Source: Streptomyces sp. CB02261 (lineage in GTDB: Bacteria > Actinomycetota > Actinomycetes > Streptomycetales > Streptomycetaceae). Taken from it: 64,000 nt of DNA. The stretch is from the NCBI RefSeq assembly GCF_001905665.1, contig NZ_LIVX01000002.1, forward strand, positions 693,420-757,419, read 5' to 3'. Position numbers and translations under genes: made by a program. The notes beneath the pieces were generated by a model, which was not told the DNA's origin, made no database searches, and was given only the letters and a program-made list of their open reading frames with translations. Within the stretch, counting starts at the first letter, position 1. The number at the start of each line of letters is the position of its first letter. Of the stretch, positions 20,628-31,646 are shown piece by piece.

Positions 20628-21075
20628 GGCTACTAGTAGTCCTTTGTCTCGTTTAACGCTCTGGAACCCGTTGCCCCATGTCCGACCTCCGACCCACGCG
20701 GTCGGGCGTGTCGCGCTCCCTCTACGCAGAAGTCCCTGAGGACTTCCCAACCAAGGGGGCGCGGTCGCCATGACCGCCGGCCGGGGGCAGGCCGCAATAT
20801 CTGCGAGGGGCCACCGGGTGCCTGGCCGGTACCCCGCTGACGCTTCCCAGAAGATTCCCGTACGTCCGCCCCTGAGAAGGGGCGACGAGTACTGTGGGAC
20901 TCGCTTCCGGTCCTCCCGACGGGAGGCGCGCAGCATCGGCACTCAACCGAGCAACCCCGACAGTCTGCCATACGGGGGCATCCGGCCGCCAATCGGAACC
21001 GGAGACTGTACCCCACGTCACGTACGGCCATGCGCCGGGGCGCGAGCGCCGTGCTCCGGGGCCCCCCTTCCGGGT
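20628..21075 (-). promoter_or_regulatory. S10 operon leader and promoter region
   Basis: This 448-base gap between rpsJ and the ECF gene holds no credible ORF. At 20689-20713 is a 25-base element whose minus-strand core CCGACCGCGTGGGTCGG can form a short hairpin; 24 of its 25 bases recur upstream of rpsL. No convincing TTGAC box is seen; candidate -10 boxes (TACAGT at 21005-21010, CAGACT at 20962-20967) lack good partners, so the start of transcription is unassigned. Confidence 0.5.
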
Positions 21076-22317
21076 TCACCCCAAGCGCCGTGCGCGCTCC
21101 GTGAGATGGCGTCGTTCGGGGGCGCTCGTCGTCCGGCGGGCCGCCTCCCGGTAGGCCTCGGACGCCGCCTCCTTGTCGCCGAGGAGTTCGAGCAGATGCG
21201 CCCGGGCGGCGTGCAGCCGGTGGTGCCGGGCCGTGCGCCTGTCCCCCGCGAGTTCGTCCAGGAGGGCGAGTCCGGCCGCGGGACCGTGGACCATGGCGAC
21301 GGCCACCGCGCGGTTGAGGGTGACCATCGGGTTCGGCCCGGTCAGCTCCAGGAGTTCGTAGAGCGCGAGGATCTGCGGCCAGTCGGTGGCCTCGGCGGAC
21401 GCGGCCTCGTCGTGGACCGCCGCGATGGCCGCCTGGAGCTGGTACGGGCCGACCCTGCCGCGCGGCAGGGTGCGGCCGAGCAGCTCGACGCCCTCCGCGA
21501 CCAGCCCGGCGTCCCAGAGCCCCCGGTCCTGCTCCGCGAGCGGCACCAGTTCTCCGTGCGGGCCCGTACGGGCCGGCCTGCGGGCGTCGGTGAGCAGCAT
21601 CAGGGCGAGCAGACCCGCCGTCTCGGGGTCCTCCGGCAGCAGCCGGTGGAGCAGCCGCGCGAGCCTGATCGCCTCCGTGGACAGCTCGGGCGCGGTGAGC
21701 TCCTCCCCGGCGCTGGCCGTGTAGCCCTCGTTGAACACGAGGTAGAGCACGTGCCGCACCTCGGCGAGACGGGCCGCCCGGTCCTCCCCCTCGGGCAGGG
21801 CGAGCGAGCCGCCCGCCGCCTTGATCGTCTGCTTGGCCCGGCTGATCCGCTGCGCCATGGTCGACTCGGGTACGAGGAAGGCCGCGGCGATCTGCGCGGT
21901 GGTGAGGCCGCCGACCGCACGCAGGGTGAGCGCGATCCGGCTGGGCGGCGAGAGGTCCGGGTGGCAGCAGAGGAAGAGCAGCGGGAGCGAGTCGTCCCGG
22001 TCGGCGCCCTGCGCGTCGTCGGCGGCGGGCGCGAGGAGTTCGGCGTCCGGGGTGGCGAGGGCCACGGTGTCCTCACGGCGGCGGCGCGCGGCCTCGCTGC
22101 GCACCAGGTCGATGTAGCGGCGGCCGGCGACGGTGACCAGCCAGCCGCGCGGGTGCGCGGGGACGCCCTGTTCCGGCCACTGCTCGGCGGCGGCGATCAG
22201 CGCCTCCTGGACGGCGTCCTCGCAGAGGTCGAAGTCGCCGTACCGCCGGACGAGCGCGCCGAGGACCTGCGGCGCGCAGGTGCGCAGCAGGTCCTCGATC
22301 TCGTCGGGCCCGGTCAC
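21076..22317 (-). CDS. ECF42-type sigma factor with C-terminal TPR-like extension
   Basis: 413 residues, twice a minimal ECF sigma factor. Sigma-2 (about 1-80) has DFDLCEDAVQEALIAAAEQW and AHPRGWLVTVAGRRYID. Sigma-4 (about 125-180) has LTTAQIAAAFLVPESTMAQR. An alpha-helical extension of over 200 residues follows, with GPYQLQAAIAAVHDEA and LTGPNPMVTLNRAVA. This layout, plus the adjoining DGPF gene, defines the ECF42 group, for which no anti-sigma factor is known and the extension is thought to control activity. The GTG start overlaps the DGPF stop by four bases (GTGA), so they form an operon. Confidence 0.9.
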   Translation of the reverse strand: MTGPDEIEDLLRTCAPQVLGALVRRYGDFDLCEDAVQEALIAAAEQWPEQGVPAHPRGWLVTVAGRRYIDLVRSEAARRRREDTVALATPDAELLAPAADDAQGADRDDSLPLLFLCCHPDLSPPSRIALTLRAVGGLTTAQIAAAFLVPESTMAQRISRAKQTIKAAGGSLALPEGEDRAARLAEVRHVLYLVFNEGYTASAGEELTAPELSTEAIRLARLLHRLLPEDPETAGLLALMLLTDARRPARTGPHGELVPLAEQDRGLWDAGLVAEGVELLGRTLPRGRVGPYQLQAAIAAVHDEAASAEATDWPQILALYELLELTGPNPMVTLNRAVAVAMVHGPAAGLALLDELAGDRRTARHHRLHAARAHLLELLGDKEAASEAYREAARRTTSAPERRHLTERARRLG

Positions 22318-22676
22318 ACGTCCGCCGCTGACTCGTGCAGGACCGGCCACAGCTCGACGGGGTCGACGTCCGCGAAGGGCATGTCCGCGGCGATCTCCTG
22401 GGCCCGCTCCAGGCTGTCGCAGTCCAGCAGGTAGAAGCTGGCCAGGTACTCCTTGGTCTCCAGGTACGGGCCGTCGGTGACGACGGGGGCGCCGCCCCCG
22501 CGCCGGACGAGCTGGGCCGCGGCCGCGTCGGCGAGCCCGTACGCGCCGAGCAGTTCGCCGCTCTCGCGGTACCTCCGGTTGAAGGCCTCCTGCCGGGCGA
22601 TCGCCTCGGGCCAGGCGTCGGCCGGGAAGGAGTCCCACTTCGCCTGGTTGCCGTAGATCATCGCGACGTACTTCAT
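22314..22676 (-). CDS. DGPF/YCII-domain protein, ECF42 partner
   Basis: 120 residues. The fold is YCII-like, with MKYVAMIYGNQAKW at the start and the hallmark TDGPYLETKEYLASFYLLDC in the second half. Such proteins are the usual targets and neighbours of ECF42 sigma factors; their biochemical role is unknown. It overlaps the sigma gene by four bases, and the upstream promoter looks like the ECF42 type, which suggests autoregulation. Confidence 0.88.
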   Translation of the reverse strand: MKYVAMIYGNQAKWDSFPADAWPEAIARQEAFNRRYRESGELLGAYGLADAAAAQLVRRGGGAPVVTDGPYLETKEYLASFYLLDCDSLERAQEIAADMPFADVDPVELWPVLHESAADV

Positions 22677-22727
22677 CTCGGGTGTCCTCCCCGTCCCGCG
22701 CGCCCTCGTGGCGCGCTGTCACCCTTC

Positions 22728-22755
22728 GGTCGGAACCATGATCGCCGCCTCGACA
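22728..22755 (-). promoter_or_regulatory. Predicted ECF42-dependent promoter
   Basis: On the minus strand TGTCGA (22750-22755) is followed after 17 bases by CGACC (22728-22732). ECF42 promoters are reported to carry TGTCGA at -35 and a CGA-type -10. It lies about 52 bases before the DGPF start, as expected for an autoregulated operon. Confidence 0.6.
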
Positions 22756-22860
22756 TCCGTCCGCGGGATTCCCGGAACTTTTTCTCCCGCCCCGCCGCCC
22801 GCACAACCTCTTCGCACACAGATTCGTCTTTCAGGCGACCCCTGAGCGAAGGACCCGCAC

Positions 22861-24843
22861 GTGCAGCCCACCCCACCCCGCCGGCGAGCGGTGCTCGCCG
22901 CCGCCCTCGCGGCCACCACGGCCGCCGCCGGGTGTTCCGTACCGGAGCCGCGCCGGACGGCGCCGACCGCCGACCCGGCACCGGGGAAGCCGATCGCCTC
23001 GGTCCGGGCCAGGCGGGCTCTCCTGATGCAGTTCTCGGCGCATCCGGACGACGACCTGTACTTCATGAACCCGGACACGCAGCGGCTGCTCGACTCGGGG
23101 GTCCCGCTCGTCTCGGTGTACGTGACGGCAGGCGAGCACACCGGGCGGAACCGGATCGCGGGGATGCCGGAGGCCCCTCCGGACCGGGCCGCGTACTCCG
23201 CCGCCCGCCACCAGGGCCTGCGCCAGTCGTACGCGGTGGCGCTCGGCCTGCCGATGTTCACACCGTGGCGGCGGGAGACGCTGACCCTGCCCGGCGGCCG
23301 GCCGGCCGAGGTCGACACGCTCACGCACGGCGGGCGCCGGGTCGAACTGGTCTTCCTCAACCTGCCGATGCACACCTCCCGCCGGTACATGGCCATGCCC
23401 GCGCTCTGGGACGACCGCGCCCTGGAGGTACGGACCCAGCTGCCGGCCGGCTCCCCCGTCACCCGCGCCGCCACCTACGACTACGACCAGCTGGTCGCCG
23501 CCCTCGCCTGGCTGCTCGCCCGCCACCGGCCCACGGTGGTGCACACCCTGGACCCCGACCCGGACCTCCAGGACGGTGACGACGCCACCCGGCGGCGGAA
23601 CTCCGAGCAGCCCGGGTACTCGGACCACGGGGACCACACGGCGGTCGCCTGTTTCACCTGGGCGGGGCTGGCCCGCTGGGTGTCGGACGCCGTCCGCGAC
23701 GGCGAGCCGATACCGGCGTTCACGACGACCGCCTTCCGTGGCTACTACAACCGGCACTGGCCGAAGAACCTTCCGCCGGCGGTCCTGAGGGAGAAGGCCG
23801 CCCGCCTCGTCCCGTACGGCGGCGACCCGGGCTGGCAGTGCGGGAACCCCTCGGGCTGCGGCGACTACGGCGTCGGCGGCGACCGGCCGCTCACCAACCG
23901 CAAGGGCTGGGTCCGCTCCACCCACCACCGCTGGCCGGCCACGGGCCCCGCGCTCGCGGAGGAGCCGGACGGGCGGCTCACGGCGTACGGCGTGCTCGGG
24001 CTGCGCGCGGTCCGCTGGCGCGAGACGGCACCGGGGACCTGGAGCGAGCCGGCGGACCTCGGCGGCGGTCCGCTCGCGCCCGCGCTCGGCTCCGCGGTGC
24101 TCCCGGACGGCAGGGTGCTGCTCTTCGGGGTGCGGTTCGCCGCGCTCGACGGGCACGGCGGGGCCAACCGGCGCGAGGTGGTGCTGCTGGAGCAGCGCTC
24201 CCCCGGCGGCCCGTTCCTCGCCTGGCGGGGGCTCGGCTGCCCGGAGCGCCTCGACGACCGGGGGCGACGGATCGGCGCCCCGGTGGCGGTCACGGCCCGC
24301 GACGGCCGGGTGCGGCTCTTCGTACGGAACGCGGACAAGGGCGTCTCGACGCGGGTACGGGCGACGGACGGCTCCTGGGGCCCGTGGCAGACCCTCCGCG
24401 GCACGGCGGAGGTGCAGGACGGCCTCGCGGTCTCGGTGGACGCGGCGGGCCGGGTGCACCTGTACGCGGCGGGCCGGGAGTCCGTACGGCACTGGGTGGA
24501 CGGGGAGGAGCGGGCGGACCGGCTGCCGCGCTCCGGATCCACGGTGGCGAGCGCGGGCGGCGCGCTGTACCACCGCCCCCCGGCGGCGGCGCGGTTGCTC
24601 GGTCCCGGCGGCGACACCGGTCTCGACGGATACGGAGGGGTGGTCGCCGCGCGCTCGGCGGCGCTCGGGACCGTGCTGCTCGGCACGGACGCGCGGGGCC
24701 GGGTGACCGTACGGGCCGGCGGCCGGTCGCGTACCCGTACGAAGGGCCCGGCGGCGGTCTCGGCCGCGCTGCACCTGGGCGCGCGGGGGACGACCGTGGT
24801 CGGCCTCGGCGCGGACGGACACCCGTGGAGCTGGCGGCCGTAA
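22861..24843 (+). CDS. PIG-L family deacetylase lipoprotein with C-terminal repeat domain
   Basis: 660 residues from GTG at 22861, with AAGGA upstream. A signal peptide with [19 protein letters not shown] ends in a lipobox, so the protein is probably lipid-anchored outside the membrane. Residues about 50-300 are a PIG-L/LmbE deacetylase: [15 protein letters not shown] supplies the first metal ligands and [12 protein letters not shown] the second. These enzymes remove N-acetyl groups from sugars; the substrate here is unknown. Residues about 340-660 look like a beta-propeller or tectonin-like carbohydrate-binding region (repeats such as [18 protein letters not shown]). It is separated from tuf by a shared terminator. 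Confidence 0.85.
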   Translation: MQPTPPRRRAVLAAALAATTAAAGCSVPEPRRTAPTADPAPGKPIASVRARRALLMQFSAHPDDDLYFMNPDTQRLLDSGVPLVSVYVTAGEHTGRNRIAGMPEAPPDRAAYSAARHQGLRQSYAVALGLPMFTPWRRETLTLPGGRPAEVDTLTHGGRRVELVFLNLPMHTSRRYMAMPALWDDRALEVRTQLPAGSPVTRAATYDYDQLVAALAWLLARHRPTVVHTLDPDPDLQDGDDATRRRNSEQPGYSDHGDHTAVACFTWAGLARWVSDAVRDGEPIPAFTTTAFRGYYNRHWPKNLPPAVLREKAARLVPYGGDPGWQCGNPSGCGDYGVGGDRPLTNRKGWVRSTHHRWPATGPALAEEPDGRLTAYGVLGLRAVRWRETAPGTWSEPADLGGGPLAPALGSAVLPDGRVLLFGVRFAALDGHGGANRREVVLLEQRSPGGPFLAWRGLGCPERLDDRGRRIGAPVAVTARDGRVRLFVRNADKGVSTRVRATDGSWGPWQTLRGTAEVQDGLAVSVDAAGRVHLYAAGRESVRHWVDGEERADRLPRSGSTVASAGGALYHRPPAAARLLGPGGDTGLDGYGGVVAARSAALGTVLLGTDARGRVTVRAGGRSRTRTKGPAAVSAALHLGARGTTVVGLGADGHPWSWRP

Positions 24844-24860
24844 CGGGCCGGGAACGCGAG

Positions 24861-24890
24861 AAGGCCCCGCACCGAAAGGTGCGGGGCCTT
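24861..24890. terminator. Bidirectional terminator between the PIG-L gene and tuf
   Basis: Perfect 13-bp inverted repeat (24861-24873 and 24878-24890) with a GAAA tetraloop between two convergent genes, rich in T on the plus side. It should end transcription from both directions. Confidence 0.85.
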
Positions 24891-24935
24891 CTCTCACTGC
24901 TGGCAACTCGTGCGAGCCACCGGGTCAGTTCAAGA

Positions 24936-26129
<1,194 letters not shown>

Positions 26130-26202
26130 GGGGGTCCTCCTGGAGAGTGGTTCTGTACGCCTTGCTTCATCGGCGCCAGGTGATCTTTGCTGGGATGCCA
26201 TT

Positions 26203-26246
26203 CACCGGGGCCCGATTCCTCGGGTTTCGGGGGTCGAGCCCCGGTG
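26203..26246 (-). promoter_or_regulatory. fusA-tuf intergenic hairpin and possible tuf promoter
   Basis: Perfect 9-bp arms (26203-26211 and 26238-26246) flank a 26-base loop. Just upstream on the minus strand is TTGACA, a full -35 consensus, but no matching -10 is evident. It may be the leader of a tuf-specific transcript or an attenuator. Confidence 0.4.
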
Positions 26247-26281
26247 ACTGGTGTCAAGCCTAAAGCGTGAACTCGGGAGAG

Positions 26282-28411
<2,130 letters not shown>

Positions 28412-28450
28412 ATCGGCTCAGTCTTCTCTCGGTCTCGATGTGGGTTGCGA

Positions 28451-28921
28451 CTACCAGCGGTAGTGCGCGAAGGCCTTGTTGGACTCGGCCATCTTGTGCG
28501 TGTCCTCACGCTTCTTGACGGCCGCACCGAGGCCGTTCGAGGCGTCGAGGAGCTCGTTCATGAGGCGCTCGGTCATGGTCTTCTCGCGACGGGCGCGGGA
28601 GTAACCGACGAGCCAGCGGAGGGCGAGCGTGGACGCGCGGCCCGGCTTGACCTCGATCGGCACCTGGTAGGTGGCGCCACCGACACGGCGGGACTTGACC
28701 TCGAGGGCCGGCTTCACGTTCTCGAGAGCGCGCTTCAGCGTGATGACCGGGTCCTGGCCGGTCTTCTCGCGAAGACCCTCCATGGCGCCGTACACGATGC
28801 GCTCGGCGGTGGAACGCTTGCCGTCCAGCAGGATCTTGTTGATCAGCGAGGTGACAAGAGGAGAGCTGTAGACCGGGTCGATGATGACCGGGCGCTTCGG
28901 GGCGGGGCCCTTACGAGGCAT
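28451..28921 (-). CDS. rpsG: 30S ribosomal protein S7
   Basis: 156 residues ([20 protein letters not shown]). S7 organises the 3' domain of 16S rRNA and borders the E site. [20 protein letters not shown] is the family block. It starts two bases after rpsL, implying coupled translation. Confidence 0.98.
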   Translation of the reverse strand: MPRKGPAPKRPVIIDPVYSSPLVTSLINKILLDGKRSTAERIVYGAMEGLREKTGQDPVITLKRALENVKPALEVKSRRVGGATYQVPIEVKPGRASTLALRWLVGYSRARREKTMTERLMNELLDASNGLGAAVKKREDTHKMAESNKAFAHYRW

Positions 28922-28923
28922 TC

Positions 28924-29295
28924 TTACTTCTCCTTCTTGGCGCCGTAGCGGCTGCGAGCCTGCTTACGGTTCTTGACGCCCTGCGTGTCGAGGGAACCGC
29001 GGATGATCTTGTAACGAACACCCGGCAGGTCCTTCACACGGCCACCGCGCACGAGCACGATCGAGTGCTCCTGCAGGTTGTGACCCTCACCCGGGATGTA
29101 GGCCGTGACCTCGATGCCCGAGGTCAGACGCACACGCGCGACCTTACGGAGGGCCGAGTTCGGCTTCTTCGGGGTGGTCGTGAACACACGCGTGCAGACG
29201 CCGCGGCGCTGAGGGGAACCCTCGAGTGCGGGCGTCTTGTTCTTCTCGACCTTGTCCTGCCGGCCCTTCCGGACCAGCTGCTGGATCGTAGGCAC
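28924..29295 (-). CDS. rpsL: 30S ribosomal protein S12
   Basis: 123 residues from GTG at 29295, with GGAGAAG upstream; longer in-frame starts are rejected. [11 protein letters not shown] (Lys43/44) and [13 protein letters not shown] are wild-type, so the sequence is of the streptomycin-sensitive kind. It is first in the str operon. The tailocin regulatory genes begin 305 bases upstream. Confidence 0.98.
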   Translation of the reverse strand: MPTIQQLVRKGRQDKVEKNKTPALEGSPQRRGVCTRVFTTTPKKPNSALRKVARVRLTSGIEVTAYIPGEGHNLQEHSIVLVRGGRVKDLPGVRYKIIRGSLDTQGVKNRKQARSRYGAKKEK

Positions 29296-29344
29296 TACTT
29301 CTCCGGTTTCTGTGTGCCGTCGTAAAACTAACCTGGAACATCCA

Positions 29345-29369
29345 CCGACCCACGCGGTCGGGTGTGTCG
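29345..29369 (-). promoter_or_regulatory. Leader motif shared by rpsL and rpsJ
   Basis: 25-base element with minus-strand core CCGACCGCGTGGGTCGG, 50-74 bases before the rpsL start. It matches 20689-20713 upstream of rpsJ at 24 of 25 positions. The inverted arms CCGACC/GGTCGG suggest an RNA hairpin or a protein site controlling both operons. Confidence 0.6.
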
Positions 29370-29489
29370 AATCGCGCACACCCAGCCGCACGGGGCGGAA
29401 AGGGCGCGGATCACGGTGGCCGGTATATGACTCGCCTTGCGGTTGAGGACACGCACGCGAGCCCAGGCACACCCCAGGCACAAGGCTTG

Positions 29490-29518
29490 AGCGTACCTAT
29501 CGCATGGACTCCGGTCAA
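29490..29518 (-). promoter_or_regulatory. Predicted str operon promoter
   Basis: TTGACC (29513-29518) and TACGCT (29490-29495), 17 bases apart on the minus strand, fit a vegetative promoter, giving a leader of nearly 190 bases that includes the shared motif. The rest of the 29296-29599 gap is GC-rich and shows no gene. Confidence 0.55.
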
Positions 29519-29599
29519 AACAAATGCCCACGCGCACGCGGTCCCGGCCGCGGTGGGCCGGGACCGGCGGACATCGGGGCAGGTCCGGGGCGTCCCGGG

Positions 29600-30049
29600 T
29601 CAGTCCCGGGCGGTACGGCGCGGCTCGGCGGGCTCGGCGGGACGCTCCGCCTCGGCGTCGGGCTCCAGGAACTGGTTGACGACCTTGACGAAGACGCCCA
29701 TGCGCTCGTCGGGCACGCCGAGCCAGCGGGCGAAGTCCTCCATGGAGGGCTGCCAGTCGCTCGGCGGCAGCAGATCGGCCGCCATCGGCAGCTCCTCCGG
29801 GGTCACGCGCCCGGACCGGATCAGCATGTCGCGGACGGAGACGCCGAGCAGCGGGGCGATCCTGCGCATGGTCTCCAGGTCGGGCATGCTCTGGCGCTGC
29901 AGCAGGCGCGTCACGGCGGCGCGGTGGACTCCCGCCTCGTCCGCGATCCGGGACTTGCCACCGCCGCGGGGACTGTCGATGTCGTATCCGCGTGCCCGCA
30001 TCAGGCCTTCGACCCAGCCCGCGAATTCGTCGAGCCCTTGACTGCTCAT
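29600..30049 (-). CDS. XRE-family transcriptional regulator
   Basis: 149 residues from MSSQGLDEFAGWVEGLMRAR. A helix-turn-helix of the Cro/C1 type covers about residues 12-75: KSRIADEAGVHRAAVTRLL, then PDLETMRRIAPLLGVS. The C-terminal half is an unassigned domain with DWQPSMEDFARWLGV. Start chosen for the GGGAG box; an ATG 13 codons earlier is possible. It diverges from the Wbl-like gene across a region full of inverted repeats, the usual position for the master repressor of a tailocin or prophage. Confidence 0.85.
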   Translation of the reverse strand: MSSQGLDEFAGWVEGLMRARGYDIDSPRGGGKSRIADEAGVHRAAVTRLLQRQSMPDLETMRRIAPLLGVSVRDMLIRSGRVTPEELPMAADLLPPSDWQPSMEDFARWLGVPDERMGVFVKVVNQFLEPDAEAERPAEPAEPRRTARD

Positions 30050-30088
30050 GTGTACCGCTCCCTCACTCCCCACCCTCCGGATGCCCAC

Positions 30089-30136
30089 CTTAGCGTGCTT
30101 GCGCGCACGGAATTACGTGCTTTCGGGCACGCAATC
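30089..30136 (-). promoter_or_regulatory. Auto-operator and promoter of the XRE gene
   Basis: A -10 box TAAGGT (minus strand, 30089-30094) is preceded by two CGTGC-N6-GCACG inverted repeats at 30096-30111 and 30118-30133, spaced exactly 22 bases (about two helical turns). The first would fill the promoter spacer, so a bound repressor would block the polymerase. No clear -35 box is seen. Confidence 0.5.
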
Positions 30137-30183
30137 GTGTCGAATCGATGAAGACCCGGGGACGACCCCCTCCACAAGCTTGT

Positions 30184-30213
30184 TGCGCGCTCGCACGCAA
30201 CGTGTCAGGCTGC
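30184..30213 (+). promoter_or_regulatory. Predicted promoter with operator for the Wbl-like operon
   Basis: TTGCGC (30185-30190), 17 bases, CAGGCT (30208-30213). The -35 region lies inside an inverted repeat GTTGCG...CGCAAC (30184-30203). The same arrangement recurs at 32554-32582 before the tail genes, identical at 21 of 29 positions. Confidence 0.6.
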
Positions 30214-30301
30214 TCGACGCCGCACTCGTCGGCCCCCTGAGCCCCAGAAGCCCCCTCGGCCCCATGGACGCCCCGGTGGCCCCGGCCCGTGGAGAAACCT
30301 C

Positions 30302-30577
30302 TTGTTCCCGTCCGACCCGTCCCCCTGGCAGGCCTCCGCCGCGTGCGCCGGCCTCTCCCCGTCCGTCGTCTTCGCCCGTCGGCCCAAGGACGCGGCCCCG
30401 GCGCTGCGCGCCTGCGCCGACTGCCCCGTCCGTCGCGAGTGCGAGGCGGCGGTGGCCCCGGCCGAGAGCTACTTCGACGGCGTCTGCGCGGGCCGCCTGT
30501 GGCGCAACGGCCGCCCGGCGGACGCCCGGCGCGTCGCGAAGGCGGTCGCCCTGGTGGGGAGTCGCCACCGTGGCTGA
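30302..30577 (+). CDS. Atypical WhiB-like (Wbl) protein
   Basis: 91 residues from a TTG start with GGAG 7 bases upstream. Four Cys (one in AACAGLS, then RACADCPVRREC) form the C-Xn-CxxC-x5-C pattern that binds a [4Fe-4S] cluster in Wbl proteins. The following turn reads GVCAGRLW instead of the usual GVWGG, so contact with sigma factor may differ. Wbl proteins control development and stress genes in actinobacteria and also occur in actinophages. The gene overlaps the next by eight bases. Confidence 0.75.
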   Translation: MFPSDPSPWQASAACAGLSPSVVFARRPKDAAPALRACADCPVRRECEAAVAPAESYFDGVCAGRLWRNGRPADARRVAKAVALVGSRHRG

Positions 30578-31397
30578 CCTCACCGACGGCACGCACCTCA
30601 CCGACCACACGTACCTCACCGACGGCAGGGGCCCTGGCGGCCCCGCCGGTCCCACCGGCCCCACCGGCCCCGCCGACCCGGCCGTCGCGGTCGTGCTGCG
30701 GGACATCGCCCTCTGGACCGCCTCCCTCGTACGGCAGTTCCCCGAGCTCTCCGAGGAGTTGGCCCCCGGCCGCCGCTCCCCCGGCGGCGCCGGCCCCACC
30801 GCCCCGCACCCCGGCCGCGACGAGCTGATCCGTGCGGAGCGGCGCGAGGCGCTGCTGCTCGAACAACGGCACGGCCTCTCCGTCCCCGGGCACGGCGCCG
30901 CACCGATCCGGCTCCACGTCTCCGACGCCATCCGGGACATCACCGACGGCGTGGTGGAGCTGGAGGAGGCGGTCTGCGCCCGGCTCGCCCTGCCCCGGCC
31001 GCCCCGCGCCGGGGTGATCGAACGGCTGCGGCGGATCGTCGGCCTGCTCGACGCCGTCGCCACCCACCCGGTCCTCGCCCGGCACGTCCGGGACGAGATC
31101 CGGCGGATGGCCCGCCGCTGCGCCCGGACGCTGGGCGACGCGGAGACGATCGTCCGGGTCTCGGGGCGCTGCCCGTGGTGCGACTCGGTGTCGCTGCGGG
31201 CCTTCCCGGACCGGCGCGCGGTGCTGTGCGTGAACCCGGCGTGCGTGTGCACGGACGCGGCGTGCGGCTGCCAGGACGACCCGGCGTACCGGCATCTGTG
31301 GCCGGAGCGGGAGTGGGCGGAGCTCGCGGCCGCCTCCGGGGCCCGGACCGAGGAGATCGAGACCGCGATGGACCACCAGGAGGAGCCCGCATGCTGA
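30570..31397 (+). CDS. Unknown protein with C-terminal zinc-ribbon-like Cys cluster
   Basis: 275 residues, not recognised. I chose GTG at 30570, with GGGGAG 9 bases upstream. Residues 1-35 contain Thr/Asp then Gly/Pro/Thr repeats; the middle is helical (SDAIRDITDGVVELEEAVCA). The C-terminal third has CPWCDS and then CVNPACVCTDAACGCQ, a likely metal-binding cluster. It overlaps the Wbl-like gene and, by seven bases, the HTH gene, so the three form one operon in the control section of the tail cluster. Confidence 0.75.
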   Translation: MADLTDGTHLTDHTYLTDGRGPGGPAGPTGPTGPADPAVAVVLRDIALWTASLVRQFPELSEELAPGRRSPGGAGPTAPHPGRDELIRAERREALLLEQRHGLSVPGHGAAPIRLHVSDAIRDITDGVVELEEAVCARLALPRPPRAGVIERLRRIVGLLDAVATHPVLARHVRDEIRRMARRCARTLGDAETIVRVSGRCPWCDSVSLRAFPDRRAVLCVNPACVCTDAACGCQDDPAYRHLWPEREWAELAAASGARTEEIETAMDHQEEPAC

Positions 31398-31594
31398 GCT
31401 CGATCGCCCTGCCCGCCCTGATCCCGGGGCCGCTGGCCGCCGAGGAGGCGGGGGTGGCGCCCGCGACGATCCGGAAGTGGGTCCAGCTGGGCCATCTGAC
31501 CGCCGCGGGCCGGGCGGGCCGGGCGCAGCTCTTCCGCCTGGAGGACGTGTTCGCCGCCGAGCGCACCGCCCGCCGCCGCCCCCGTACCGCCTGA
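31391..31594 (+). CDS. Small helix-turn-helix protein, MerR/excisionase-like
   Basis: 67 residues. LAAEEAGVAPATIRKWVQLGHL followed by LFRLEDVFAAE is the winged-HTH layout of MerR N-termini and Xis/AlpA proteins. AlpA-type proteins are late-gene activators of some pyocin and prophage clusters; that role is only suggested here. Its ATG overlaps the upstream stop and the operon ends at a strong hairpin. Confidence 0.7.
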   Translation: MLSSIALPALIPGPLAAEEAGVAPATIRKWVQLGHLTAAGRAGRAQLFRLEDVFAAERTARRRPRTA

Positions 31595-31611
31595 TCCCCT
31601 CCCCACCAGAT

Positions 31612-31642
31612 GCGCCCCGCGTCCCTCCCGGACGCGGGGCGC
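31612..31642. terminator. Terminator between the HTH gene and the ATP-grasp gene
   Basis: Perfect 13-bp arms (31612-31624 and 31630-31642) with a five-base loop between converging genes. Confidence 0.8.
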
Positions 31643-31646
31643 TTCG

